This document shows positions 1 to 11,227 of a stretch of DNA of 64,000 nucleotides, piece after piece. The DNA lies in assembly GCA_031772625.1 (NCBI GenBank), contig CM062820.1, positions 314,930,783-314,994,782 of the forward strand, read 5' to 3'. Source of the stretch: Pinus tabuliformis. Lineage: Eukaryota; Streptophyta; Pinopsida; Pinales; Pinaceae. The notes under the pieces were generated by a model that was given only the letters and a program-made list of their open reading frames with translations, did not search any database and had not been told where the DNA came from. Made by a program: the position numbers and the translations under genes. Position 1 is the first letter of the stretch, and every line of letters starts with the position of its first letter.

Positions 1-892
1 ATATTTATATGTACACTTTCTCATATTCTATCAACACAATTTGTTATCGTGTCCAAAATGGCAGGACTGATATCCACAACTACAATCACCATAGTTCATT
101 GCTCCGACGGATGAAGAGCTGAATGTGAAAATAAACCTTTTTTACAACACAATTTTTGTATTGTATCTAAAAGGGTAGGATTTCTATCCACAGCTACAAT
201 CACCATAGTTCATTTCTAGAAATGTGGAAATAACCCTATTTTATGGGGCTCCCAATAGACACCTCTATGGCTGAGCCCTAGCCCTGATTTTAAATTACTG
301 ACATGTCTTATCTTAATAAAACATTGTATTTTTATGAAAAATTATATTATTAATTAAAAAAGATAAAATCAATCTCACTAAATTAAACAAAACAAAATAA
401 ATATTTGATTATTTTTTTATGTTTATTATAACTTTTTATTTTTGAAATTTATTTTATATTTATTATAACCTTTTAATAAAATTTAGATGATTAATAATTT
501 TAAAATGAATCCACTTTTTATTTATCTATTTTCCAAACTATGATTAAGCAATATCACATTTTTTTTCTATTGAAATATGTTATGATCACTACAATATAAT
601 ATTTAAACTATGAATATATAATATTCTTAGACTCTATTCATTTCAAAGTTTTCACATATTTAAGGATTCTAAACCTAGACCTATTGTTTCTCTAACAAGA
701 CAAGCATCCATTATGTTAGAAAGTTAGTATTGGAATCATTATTTTTATTGAGATTTTGACCAAGATAACTATGATAGTTTATGAGGCAGGCCATTGACTA
801 TATTTTCATTGCCATCCATTCCATTCCTTGTTATACTTTTATTGGAGTATAATAATGATTTGGAAAGGTTGGCAAATTGTTCTTCAGTAGAA

Positions 893-1090
893 AAGCTGAA
901 GTTTATATTCAACGATTGTACAAAGGGTTTTTATGTTTGAAAAAAAGTTTATATTCAACAATTGTACAAATGTTTTTTATGTTTGAAAAAAAGTTTATAT
1001 TCAACGATTGTAAAAAGGTTTTTTAGGTTTGAAAAAAGTTTATATTCAACGATTGTACAAAGGTTTTTTTTTTATGTTTAAAAAAAAATA
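893..1090. repeat. Tandem repeat, about 45-bp unit, four units
   Basis: Four head-to-tail units, each starting AAGTTTATATTCAACGATTG and ending in a T-rich/TTTGAAAAA stretch. The same array lies at about 53642-53820 in copy 2, also with four units, but its first unit has lost about a dozen bases. The array therefore predates the duplication. Confidence 0.85.
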
Positions 1091-3230
1091 TGTAGTTCAA
1101 TGGAAAACAAAAACTGGTTTGTTGAAAGTGGGTCCTTGCTTGAGTAGTTAACCTCTATGTTTAATCGTTGTTGTTATGTGAAAAAATCTACAAATTTATC
1201 AAGAAAACCAATTATAATCCTTTCTTATGAAAGAGTTGGCACACTTTTAACATTTTCCATTTTTGAAATATGTAAATTAAAAGAAACAACTAGTTTGGTG
1301 AAACTCTTCATTCGTCAATTAGCAAAGCCCAATAATAATTGCAATTCAGTGACTGAGTTCAGGTTGCACGTTATTCTTACACTTAAGATACTCTCTAAAA
1401 AAGGCTACAACAAATCCAAATATAAACACAAACTATTATTCATTTTACTCTGTACAATATCAAGAAAACCAAATAAAATCCACTCATGTGATTGTAATAG
1501 AAAAAGGTTATTAATTTACGAGGTTTACATTCATTTGCTCAACACAAGTCTCTCTAATTTATGTATTGATTTCATTTTTAGAACATCACGTTACAGTCAA
1601 AGATAAAAGCACACTAAATACAATTACTACAACCTAAAGAGTTGTGGATCACTTTGTGGCATGCAGCTATATTGTAGGGAACCTTTCAATGGGTTGAGAA
1701 TAAAATAATAAACCAAGTGGACCTTTTAACAAACTCCACACTTCAAAAAATCACCCATGGGTTTATAGACCAGGGCTGCCAAGCATTAGATGAGAGAAAC
1801 TTATTCTCTCAAAACCACCCAAATTTTTTAACTGGTGTTCCTGTACATCCCTGCTATTCATAGAAAATGGGTGTGATTTCGTTGAAGATTTCCTTGGGGT
1901 TAAGGACCGAGACATAAATCTTTCACTTAGTACTACCTCAAAGTATTACATTATCTCATAGTACTTAAGCATGTATTACATTGTCTCATAGTACTGAAGC
2001 ATGTTCCAAAGTTCTAGGTCGTTGTAGAGATGCGGTTGCAAAGTCTAACCTATATGTTTCTCATCTGAGAGGATTTTGGTGAGGTAATAAAATTTGTACA
2101 TCATTATAGAGTTCTTCATGCAATAATCAAACATTCGAACTAAACTTTACTTAGAAAAATTTAGTGTTATCATGTGACCTGAGAACTTAACGAAATTTTT
2201 TTCCAGAGCTACTTGAAATGGCGAGTTGGCTTAGTGGCGAACCCTGTTGAGCATCCAGGCCTACTATCAAATTACAACCTGAGATCTTCAATCTGCCAGG
2301 GAGCACCAGAGCCGCATGTCCAAAAATAAACATCCAAGCCAATCAGATTTCAAGGATTTCGCTTACTTGATTACGTCAACAACTTGCAAGAATAAGCCTT
2401 TAGGTAATGGCCACGTCAAGGATGAAAGTGTATTACCTCAGTGATTACACATGAACATGCCCATTGTCTATTTCTTCCTTGTCTGTAATTGTACTTCCTC
2501 GATTCTAATGGATGGATCATGGAACAAAGCCACCATTCCATTTTATTCCGTAATCATGCAGATAGCTTCAAATTCATGCAGGTTGTTTATGGATGGTTGA
2601 CACTAATCCAGCTGCCAATGGCCTGGACTAGACATTTTCGTGAAAATGACAATGAGCTTCCTGGCACATGGTCCTCGACACCTGGGTGACGAATAGTTAA
2701 GATTGAAATTTGTGTGTCTCATCAGATTAGGTTTAGTGTGAGATCAAAGAAAACGTTAAATGCATTCATCTCCGACCCTCCACTGAGTACAAACCAGTAG
2801 CAAATGATAATGGTAGATCTAGATTAAATTTACAAATATCATTCATTTAGGCAGAGCTACATATGGTAGTTGAGAGAGTTACTCCTATGAGGTACTAGCA
2901 TATGCTAGATGAGAGAGTTACTACTATTACTTAATAGGCTAGTGGGCAGTCAGAGGAGCATGAGCATTTAAATAGCATTAAATTCAAACTGTTTAGTGGT
3001 ACCAAGCCCCCACTCTCATGAAAAATAGATATCACAGTTTTTGATAGTTTAGCTTTGAAATTAGACGTCAAAACGACGGGTTGCAACTGTATAAGACATG
3101 TCAAACCTGATGCGGAAAATTTTCCAGTCACCGTCAAATACGTTCCGGAACTCAAAATACGTCCTACAGGATGTCAAATTCCAAGCCTACTCAAAATGAT
3201 CAAATGACATTGCAGGAGTCCTCTATAGAA

Positions 3231-3516
3231 TTAGCATAAAAAACTAGCACCTATAGAGTCCCTGGAGTGATTAACAACAGCCATTCCTCCATCAACAATG
3301 ACATTATGCCCGCTAACATTCTTAGCTTCATCGCTGGCCAAATACATCGCAGCCTCTGCAATATCCTCCACTTTAAGTGTCACTCCCTCTAAGTTGGCAA
3401 GGCTGTTGAAGAAGGACTCTACTGAGCTCTCATTGTCCCTTTTAAGCAATGGATTGTAGGAGAGGTAGCCACGCCATGATGGGAGACAATGTTGACTCTA
3501 ATGCCATACTTCCCAC
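3231..3516 (-). pseudogene. SDR dehydrogenase C-terminal fragment (copy 1), disrupted
   Basis: The minus strand encodes the C-terminal end of a classical plant short-chain dehydrogenase/reductase of the secoisolariciresinol/xanthoxin-dehydrogenase-like group (an NAD(P)-dependent alcohol oxidoreductase family). The recognisable pieces are a GKYGIRVN-like strand at 3480-3516, then VEDIAEAAMYLASDEAKNVSG and HNVIVDGG. The two parts are in different frames: there is a frameshift near 3450. The same frameshift is present in copy 2, so the piece was already a pseudogene before the duplication. The Rossmann glycine motif and the YxxxK active site are absent. Retrotransposon A is inserted at the broken 5' end of this fragment. 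The apparent start near 3449 is TTG and has no biological weight. Confidence 0.8.
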
Positions 3517-5273
3517 TGTTGGAAATAATACTGAGAGGGGGGGGGGGGTGAATCAGTATTATCATATCAATAAAACCTTTTCATTTCCATATTCAGATTT
3601 ATATATGCTACTTCCATAACTTCTTATGGTTCAGTTAGTTGATCCTTAATAAGTGCATTAGAACATTATCAACCATATTAACAATAAACAGGTGCAGTAA
3701 AATAGAACAGATCATCACACATAAGCCACACACATGAACACCATGATATAAGGTGGAAACCCAATGTGGGAGAAAACCACCTACTGCAAGTCATCTCAAT
3801 CTTCTTCTTAATAAGAAAATCCTTTTACAATATTTATGTATTGGTGCAGTCTTATACCAGTACGCAGGCTTCTACCTGCAGAGAGCTTCAACCCTCTCTC
3901 ATTCTCCAGTCTCTCCTGGAAGGGAGCTACAACCCCCTTAGCTCTTGTACTAGCTAAGATACTAGTACGTAGGCACCGGCCTACAATCTTCTCTCCTTCG
4001 GGTACCACGTTTCATACATTTTCAGACTGGATACACCTGAAGCACAACACATAATCTGAAAAGCCACGTTTCATCCAATTTTCACACTGGACCCATAAAT
4101 ATCATTGAAGCACATAATCAATCAATCTTTTGAATCACCCAATCACTAGATCAATACATATACAAGGATAGTATGCATGTCAGCAATCAGATCTAGTCCA
4201 TCAGATCATATAACGATAAGTCATTATGAACCTGATCCATTCATCCATCAATACTGAAGCTAATCATAATCATTCAATCAATCACTTCTCAGAATGTTGT
4301 TATCAGAACATAATACCAGTAACCAAACATCACTTTAAAACCCAGAACACTTCAGTAAACAACAGAAGCAGCTAAAACATATTTTAAGAAAAGTACGCAG
4401 CTTCTTCAATAGAAACCCGCGGGTATCCGCTCCTGCACCATCTATTGATCTACAGGTATCTGCACCTGAATAGTCTGTTGTCCTGCGAGTATCCGCAGTT
4501 CATAGTTTGCTTCTCTGTGGGCATCCGCACCTGCGGCTCGGGTTACCTGCGAACCCCCGCACTGTACCCGCCTCTAGCCTGCGATCCTCCAGCAATCCTC
4601 CGCACCTACACCGATCTCTGGCCTGCGAACCTTCGCACCTTTTCCTCGATCTACCTACGGATCTCCGTGCCTGAAACGCGTCGCACCTGCGGTCCAGACT
4701 TCAAATATGCCACAGAATTATCATATCTACAGATCTGATCATGCGCAAAGGAGATCTTGACCCATCAGTAAATTTTCCCTATAAAGCTCAGGTTTCTCCT
4801 TGATGAAGATCTAGATATCACTCACCAACCAAAATTTCAGATCTTTCTCTCCTTAAGATCTTCAACCCATAAGCATACTCTACCCAAATGATCTCCTTCC
4901 TCTTTTATAGCCTTAGGCCTTTCATAATACCATGGTCCAAAACCATAATAACACAATACCACGGACCCGACGGGCTAAATACCAAGGGTTAAACATAAGA
5001 AACCCCACGTGTGCTTTTCTCTGCATGAAAGTGTGTGCACTTTAGGACCGCACCTTTTGTTCTGTGATCCCGCGAACATGTCCGCACCTTCTGAATGCAG
5101 AACCTGTGGACCTAGCCTCTGACCGCACCTACTGAAATGGCGCACCTATGTACTTCTTATTTTCTTCATTCTTTGTGAGTTGATCATCAATCTCTGCTAC
5201 TGACCTGTTGTACTGGGATCTATCACCTGTATGAGTTGCCATCAAGGACAACACTTGAGCCATAATGCCAACA
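3517..5273 (-). repeat. 3' LTR of element A
   Basis: In minus-strand sense this LTR starts TGTTGGCATTATGG at 5273 and ends ...TTATTTCCAACA at 3517. It aligns over its whole length with 8333-10082. It contains a GC-richer zone (4410-4700) of short repeated motifs of the type TGCGGGTATCCGC/GCACCTGCGG, and a G-run at 3537-3548. The small open frames within it occur in both LTRs and are not genes. Confidence 0.93.
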
Positions 5274-5288
5274 ATCTCCCCCTTTGGA
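5274..5288 (-). promoter_or_regulatory. Polypurine tract of element A
   Basis: On the minus strand CCAAAGGGGGAGAT directly abuts the first base (TG) of the 3' LTR. This is the expected plus-strand DNA primer site and confirms the element's orientation. Confidence 0.85.
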
Positions 5289-5430
5289 CTTGATGGCAAA
5301 GCTAACTTGTCATACTGAGGACTTGCCTTTTGATTCCTTTGAGCTATCCTGCATCTCATGTATTATGTCACATCTGATATCTCTTCTGTAGATTCATATA
5401 GATATATATATATAAGTGAGATGCTCTTCT

Positions 5431-5506
5431 ATGAGTGGGTTGCCATCAAGTACAACATATGCATCATAATGCCAACAATTTCCCCCTTTGGACTTGATGG
5501 CAACAA
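5431..5506 (-). repeat. Second copy of the LTR edge plus polypurine tract in element A
   Basis: The stretch repeats the true 3' LTR boundary (5231-5301): the last bases of an LTR-like sequence (TGCCATCAAG ... CATAATGCCAACA) followed by TTTCCCCCTTTGGACTTGA. Read on the minus strand it is a polypurine tract followed by a pseudo-LTR start TGTTGGCATTATG at 5477, about 200 bp before the real one. Further CCCCCTTTG tracts occur near 5519-5527 and 5618-5626. A weaker third copy of the LTR edge (ATAATGCCAACA, then CTCCCCCT) is at about 6539-6576. Confidence 0.8.
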
Positions 5507-5639
5507 CACCAAGTCACTCTCCCCCTTTGACATCAAGGGCAAAGGGCGAACCAAGATATTCTCTTCCTTTGTTGTCCATACTCCCTCTGAGTACCTGCTG
5601 AAATCTCTGAATGAGCTCCCCCTTTGAATATGCCATGGT

Positions 5640-6915
5640 GCACCAATCTTTCCATGCTCTTTCTGAGAACATGCTGAAATCTCTGCTCTGCTGAAATATG
5701 CTTGTTCATGCTCCTCCTGACTGTAAGCAAGGTCTGCAAAAAGATGTTCTACAAGAAGAACATGACTCTATACATCATAAATGACCTTTCTATCACCAAA
5801 GACTCATACATACATCTATCTCCCATCACAATGGTGATATACCAAAAATTTACATATGATAATATAAGAGAATAACATCATTCATCCCAGGCATAGTGGG
5901 GAAACCAACATAGGCCATTACATGACCTGAAGAGATCTCATCAAATGACTACAATAGATAGAGACACCCTATTACATCATTGATACATCGAATGATATAC
6001 ATGACATTTATAACAGAGACCAAACACATGATAAATATCAGCAACAACACCGTATGATCTGCTCCATAGCATCTGTCAATAGAAACTAGACCAGCAACTT
6101 GCATGAATCATCAAGGTCTGTCCATATCAACTCATCCTTTTGAACAGAATCATTCACATTCTATCATATGTGAGAAACACCATAGCCATCCAGATCTGCA
6201 TCAATCAACATATGTACGAAACAACCTATCATCATATAGGTAAGAACTCATCATCATCATGTCTCCAACAATGCAACTTTGAATAATCATCCATGTATCC
6301 AGCCAACAATCCTCATCCATATATGTGCCAAGAACAATAGGAATCCTGCATTATCTTTATGCATATGTCGATAGCAGCATATGATAGACTCATCATCAAG
6401 TACAAGCTTTGTACTTTTCTTTATCCTTACAAATATATGCACCATCTAAGAATCAATCCACAAATATGATCTGAACATCAACTATGAGCAAGATATATCT
6501 TTTATCCATATAAGCATCATCACCAAGGACTATTAACCATAATGCCAACAATGCATTAAAAGCATATGCTCCCCCTAAACCTATGCCATCTTGTTTACTG
6601 TCAGATCTGATCATGCATATCAGCAAGAAGTATCAAGACATCAACAAGTTAGAACCAAAACACTTCTAACCATCAAGTCATTTCCACACATCATCAAAAA
6701 TCAACCAGAGCAAATAATAAACTGAATCATATCAGATCCTTTTTCTGAGCCTGTCCCCACTGCCTTTCCTCAAATAATCATATACGCGACTATGCCATAA
6801 CCAACTCGCGTATATACATGACTTCTCTTTAAGAAACTTGCATATGAGATTTAGGACATTGAAGTTTTACACTTCCAACTCCCTCTGTATGTTGTGCTAT
6901 GCCGCCTCTATCTGA
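5640..6915 (-). other. Non-coding 3' region of element A
   Basis: Between the gag stop and the polypurine tracts lie about 1.3 kb of AT-rich DNA full of ATCA/CATC-rich words and many stops in all frames. I see no pol remnant here, so pol is missing rather than degraded. The third LTR-edge-like module is at 6539-6576. Confidence 0.6.
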
Positions 6916-8271
6916 CTATACTTCCTTCTTCTTCCACATCTTCAAGTGTGATGATGATGTTTTCTCCTTTTGGTATGGTGCCCATACTTTGTTCCTGCAT
7001 TCCTTAGCTATATGTCCAAGCTTGTTACATGTGTAACATCTTACATGTCTCATATTTCTTCTATAGCAATCAACAGCTCTGTGACCAAACATATTGCAAG
7101 CAAAGCAATATCCATTAAAGTACCTTGAATGTGATGATCTTTCTGCATGATGGTCTTGAACCCTTCTTCTTCTGCATCTAGCTGCCACATGTCCAAGATT
7201 ATGACATACAAAACATTCAACATTATTCATAGGAGGAGTAAAAGATTTTCTTTGAAGGACTTCTTTCCTTGCTTGATGATGAGATTGACCTTCCATCTCC
7301 TTTTTGACCTTTTCAGATTTTGCATTAGAGTCCCTTGTCTTACTAGATTCACCTTCAACAGATTCATGAAAACCAAGACCAGTTTTGATAGCAGGAGACC
7401 TTTGACTATTAAGAATATCATCCAACACTTTAGTACTATCTTGAAAACGTAAGAGCTTATCCTTTTCTTCTAATTTACCTTTCAAGATATTTACCTCAAC
7501 CTGAAGTTGATTTTCCTTTTCCAAACATTGCTTCTTCAACATTTCTTCAGACTTTCTTTCCTCTTCCATTTGTTGCCTTAGTTTAAGAATCTCCTTTTCT
7601 TGTTCTTCATTCACATCCTGCTGCATTTGACGAATTCTGAAGGCACATTCCAGCTGAGATTTTAAGCTGATAACTTCGTTTTCCTGTTTTTCAATAGCTT
7701 GGAGTAGATCTTTATTCTGCTTCTTTGTTTCTTCAAGTTCTTCCTTTAGCGAGAGGGTCGTAGCTTCAAGACTTTCATAATAACTGGATCGATCTCTGAG
7801 CTTCTTGATTGTTGTGTTCTTTTCAATGACTTCATTTCTTAGAGATGTTACTTCATCCTGCAACTTTTGATATTTGTCCTTGAATAACTCTCGTTGAGCC
7901 TTTAGTCTAGTAGCAGCTTCTTTGAAGGCACCATCCTTTATGTTCAAAAGTTTTTCTTGAGCTCTAATTTTGTTTGTCAGACTTTTAAATTCTGCCTCTA
8001 TTTGATATCTTTCTTGTTCACCCATAAGAGCAAATTCAGTTGTTTCGCTATTACTTTCATCTTTTCCAAATGGATAGATACCTGTATCACCAGAGGATAA
8101 CAAATTCATACCTGATAGATCTTGTTCATCTTCATTCTGAAGTGATTCTGAATCTGATTCTGAATCTGAAGAGCTTCTTACACCTAATCCCCAATCGATT
8201 CTCCCACTGTCATAGTTCTTCTGAGATGTCTTCTTCTTCTTAGGTGCTTTCTTCTTAAGCTTCTTTCCCAT
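6916..8271 (-). CDS. Gag-like protein of element A with three zinc knuckles
   Basis: Intact 451-residue frame. The open frame extends to a TTG at 8292, but the first ATG is at 8271, about 40 bases after the primer-binding site, so I take that start. Order of parts: a strongly basic N-terminus (KKLKKKAPKKKK, possible nuclear-localisation or nucleic-acid-binding patch), an acidic serine-rich stretch (SSDSESDSES), a long charged region with heptad-like spacing about residues 85-290 that is probably coiled coil, then three CCHC zinc knuckles (CX2CX4HX4C) at about 353-366, 389-402 and 412-425. The usual Copia Gag core (UBN2-type capsid region) is not recognisable. Expected role: binding element RNA and entering particles built by a helper (inference). 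There are no internal stops, unlike every Pol gene in the window. Confidence 0.85.
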   Translation of the reverse strand: MGKKLKKKAPKKKKTSQKNYDSGRIDWGLGVRSSSDSESDSESLQNEDEQDLSGMNLLSSGDTGIYPFGKDESNSETTEFALMGEQERYQIEAEFKSLTNKIRAQEKLLNIKDGAFKEAATRLKAQRELFKDKYQKLQDEVTSLRNEVIEKNTTIKKLRDRSSYYESLEATTLSLKEELEETKKQNKDLLQAIEKQENEVISLKSQLECAFRIRQMQQDVNEEQEKEILKLRQQMEEERKSEEMLKKQCLEKENQLQVEVNILKGKLEEKDKLLRFQDSTKVLDDILNSQRSPAIKTGLGFHESVEGESSKTRDSNAKSEKVKKEMEGQSHHQARKEVLQRKSFTPPMNNVECFVCHNLGHVAARCRRRRVQDHHAERSSHSRYFNGYCFACNMFGHRAVDCYRRNMRHVRCYTCNKLGHIAKECRNKVWAPYQKEKTSSSHLKMWKKKEV

Positions 8272-8312
8272 AGTTCCACGGATCTCCTTCAAGCGATCAA
8301 GCTTCTACCAAA

Positions 8313-8330
8313 GGACCTGCTCTGATACCA
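8313..8330 (-). promoter_or_regulatory. Primer-binding site of element A (tRNA-iMet type)
   Basis: The minus strand reads TGGTATCAGAGCAGGTCC, two bases inside the right-hand LTR. This matches the complement of the 3' end of plant initiator tRNA-Met, the standard minus-strand primer of Copia elements. Confidence 0.92.
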
Positions 8331-8332
8331 AT

Positions 8333-10082
8333 TGTTGGAAATAATACTGGGGGGGGGTTAATCAGTATTATCATATCAATAAAACCTTTTCATTTCCATA
8401 TTCAGATTCATATATGCTACTTCCATAACTTCTTATGATTCAGTTAGTTGATCCTTAATGAGTGCATTAGAACATTATCAACCATATTAACAATAAACAG
8501 GTGCAGTAAAATAGAACAGATCATCACACATAAGCCACACACATGAACACCATGATATAAGGTGGAAACCAAATGTGGGAGAAAACCACCTGCTGCAAGT
8601 CATCTCAATCTTCTTCTTAATAAGAAAATCATTTTACAATATTTATGTACTGGTGCAGTCTTATACCAGTACACAGGCTTCTACCTGCAAAGAGCTGCAA
8701 CCCTCTCTCGTTCTCCAGTCTCTCCTGGAAGGGAGCTACAACCCCCTTAGCTCTTGTACTAGCTAAGATACTAGTACGTAGGCGCCGGCCTATAATCTTC
8801 TCTCCTCTGGGTACCACGTTTCATACATTTTCAGACTGGATACACCTGAAGCACAACACATAATCTGAAAGGCCACGTTTCATCCAATTTTCATACTGGA
8901 CCCATAAATATCATTGAAGCACATAATCAATCAATCTTCTGAATCACCCAATCACTAGATCAATACATATACAAGGATAGTATGCATGTCAGCAATCAGA
9001 TCTAGTCCATCAGATCATATAAGGATAAGTCATTATGAACCTGATCCATTCATCCATCAATACTGAAGCTAATCATAATCATTCAATCAATCACTTCTCA
9101 GAATGCTGTTATCAGAACATAATACCAGTAACCAGACATCACTTCAAAACCCAGAACACTTCAGTAAACAACAGAAGCAGCTAAAACATATTTTAAGAAA
9201 AGTACGCAGCTTCTTCAATGGAAACCTGCGGGTATCCGCTCCTACACCATCTATTGATCTACGGGTATCTGCACCTGAATAGTCTGTTGTCCTGTGAGTA
9301 TCCGCAGTTCGCAATTTGCTTCTCTGCGGGCATCCGCACCTACGGCTCGGGTTGCCTGTGAACCCCCGCACTGTACCCGTCTCTAGCCTGCGATCCTCCG
9401 GCAATCCTCCGCACCTACACCGATCTCTGGCCTGCGAACCTTCGCACCTTTTCCTCGATCTACCTGCGGATCTCCGCGCCTGAAACACGTCGCACCTGCG
9501 GTCCAGACTTCAAATATGCCACAGACTTATCAGATCTACAGATCTGATCATGCGCAAAGGAGATCTCGACCCATCAGCGAATTTGCCCTATAAAGCTCAG
9601 GTTTCTCCTTGATGTAGATCTAGATATCACTCACCAACCAGAATTTCAGATCTTGCTCTCCTTAAGATCTTCAACCCATAAGCATACTCTAGCCAAATGA
9701 TCTTCTTCCTCTTTTATAGCCTTAGGCCTTTCATAATACCATGGTCCAAAACCATAATAACACAATACCACGGACCCGACGGGTTAAATACCAAGGGTTA
9801 AACATAAGAAACCCCACGTGTGATTTTCTTTGCATGAAAGTGTGTGCACTTTAGGACCGCACCTTTTGTTTTATGATCCCGCGAACATGTCTGCACCTTC
9901 TGAACGCAGAACCTACGGACCCAGCCTCTTACCGCACCTACTGAAATGGCGCACCTGCATACTTCTTATTTTCTTCATTCTTTGTGAGCTGATCATCAAT
10001 CTCTGCTACTAACCTGTTGTACTGGGATCTATCACCTGTATGAGTTGCCATCAAGGACAACACTTGAGCCATAATGCCAACA
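8333..10082 (-). repeat. 5' LTR of element A
   Basis: Full-length partner of 3517-5273. It differs by scattered substitutions and a shorter G-run (the poly-G at 8351-8358 against 3537-3548). It abuts the target-site duplication CCCAC at 10083-10087. Confidence 0.93.
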
Positions 10083-10163
10083 CCCACAACATTTTTTTTT
10101 TCATTGCCAGAAGATATTTTGATCTTCTTGGAAATCTCTCGCCTGAAGATGCTCTTAACATGG
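10083..10163. repeat. Duplicated segment, copy 1, second piece
   Basis: An 81-bp sliver of backbone stranded between elements A and B. It corresponds to 56261-56339 in copy 2 (ACAACATTTTT ... AAGATGCTCTTAACA) and holds one target-site duplication of each element (CCCAC at its left, CATGG at its right). Confidence 0.9.
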
Positions 10164-11206
10164 TGTTATAGAAATTTTTGTGCCTTACAGCTCTAAGCAT
10201 GAAATGTCCATAAAACCAAGGGCTCCTAAGTCCCTAAAAGTGTTGTTCCAACCCCTAAAGGAATAAGGTCAACAAATTACAGCTTCTCCCAGAAGTTCTC
10301 CACCAGAAACTGCTCAGAATAAGTCAAATCAGGATCATTTCAGCTGCTCCACTAGCCAAGTGCGTTGCATAGCACCTAAATCCACTAGCTAGGTGCGTTG
10401 CAACGCACCTAAATGCACTACCAAGGTGCGTTGAGCGGGAAATGACAAATGGCAGTGTCATTCCGCGAGGTGGAGAGACAATGGAAGTTTCCAGAATCTT
10501 CTCCTATGACACTTGCCTCACTGAATTCGACCAAGGATGAGTAAGAGGCTTTCAGTCTCCAAGTGGAAGCAAGAACTGAAAGAGAGAAGCCACTAATCAA
10601 ATCATGAGCTGACTCATCCTCCTTGCATACATCTATATATGGTTCCCTCATCCCAGAGATCCAAAGGTTGGAATTTTGCACATTGTAAGGAATTGCTATT
10701 GGTTTTGAGATACATATCAGAGAATTGGGTGATCTATGCTTTGTTGTGGGTGAAGAAGGGACTTCCTTGCTGGGAGGTTGATGCTGGGTCAGGAATCATC
10801 GGTTGTAACTCCTCCTGGATCTTCATGTATATCAATAAAAACTATTTGAGTTTCTTCTCCATGCTTTTGTATCATTGATGCTTGTTACATTTGTATGGTT
10901 AACTTAAATCTGATCCTAAGTTATTTATGAATATAAACCGATGTCTTTGTATAGTTTCCTTCTTCTGTGATCTTACAGGTACTTGGTGAAGCTGGGCAAG
11001 TAAGGGAGCAGGTAGTTGGAAGCTGTCAAAGAGAAGAGAGATTGGATCGAAGGACTAGCGCAAGACACAGGTTGGTTCATCCTATTCTTCTTTGTTTATA
11101 GTTCATAAAGAAGAATACAAAAGTAGTTTTCTCTGTTTGTTTCTAAGGTAGCTGTCACACCTTAGTGGGATAGAGTAGTTCTAAATAGACACTTTTCCCG
11201 ATAACA
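10164..11206 (+). repeat. 5' LTR of element B
   Basis: Begins TGTTATAGAAATTTTTG and ends CCCGATAACA. It carries three variants of a CTAGGTGCGTTGCAACGCACC motif; the central one (10391-10410) is a perfect 20-bp palindrome, while the corresponding site in the 3' LTR (17137-17156) has one mismatch. The ORF-like stretches on both strands recur in both LTRs and are not genes. Confidence 0.93.
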
Positions 11207-11209
11207 AAA

Positions 11210-11227
11210 TGGCGACTCCACTGGGGA
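11210..11227 (+). promoter_or_regulatory. Primer-binding site of element B (non-Met type)
   Basis: TGGCGACTCCACTGGGGA lies three bases inside the 5' LTR. It differs from the TGGTATCAGAGC site used by the Met-primed elements here and resembles primer sites of plant Tat/Ogre-group Gypsy elements. Which tRNA it matches was not checked. Confidence 0.75.

Larger units (their letters stand above)
1..3516. repeat. Duplicated segment, copy 1, left piece
   Basis: This stretch aligns nearly end to end with 52735-56265, with scattered substitutions and small indels (roughly 90-95% identity by eye). Copy 1 is already inside the homology at base 1, so the duplication begins to the left of the window. Apart from the SDR gene remnant at its right end I see no protein-coding signal: the longer open frames are AT-rich, have no recognisable domain, and their counterparts in copy 2 are broken by indels. 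Examples of indels are a stretch near 53970-54030 present only in copy 2 and a shorter one near 1330-1350 present only in copy 1. Copy 1 continues at 10083, 17953 and 29600 after three retrotransposon insertions. Confidence 0.9.
3517..10082 (-). mobile_element. Element A: gag-only non-autonomous LTR retrotransposon
   Basis: The element is complete: LTRs of 1757 and 1750 bp, TG...CA termini, and a 5-bp target-site duplication CCCAC at 3512-3516 and 10083-10087. Copy 2 of the host segment retains the empty site at 56261-56265. It lies on the minus strand: the tRNA-Met-type primer-binding site is beside the right-hand LTR and the polypurine tract beside the left-hand LTR. The 3-kb interior holds one open reading frame (a Gag-like protein) and no protease, reverse transcriptase, RNase H or integrase. 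This is the plan of a TR-GAG element. Repeated CCCCCTTTG tracts near the 3' end recall SIRE/Maximus-type Copia elements, so a Copia helper is likely (inference). LTR divergence is roughly 3% by eye, so the insertion is fairly recent. Confidence 0.92.

Noticed and set aside
1157-1606. Open frame of 149 codons on the plus strand in copy 1
   Set aside because: No recognisable domain, AT-rich codons, and the collinear region in copy 2 is broken by indels (only about 80 codons remain open at 54130-54372). Not under coding constraint.
3753-4054. Overlapping small open frames on both strands, repeated at 8562-8863
   Set aside because: They lie inside the two LTRs of element A and are duplicated only because LTRs are.
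10418-10878. Open frames of 79-87 codons, repeated at 17164-17624
   Set aside because: They lie inside the LTRs of element B, with no domain and no support beyond chance openness.
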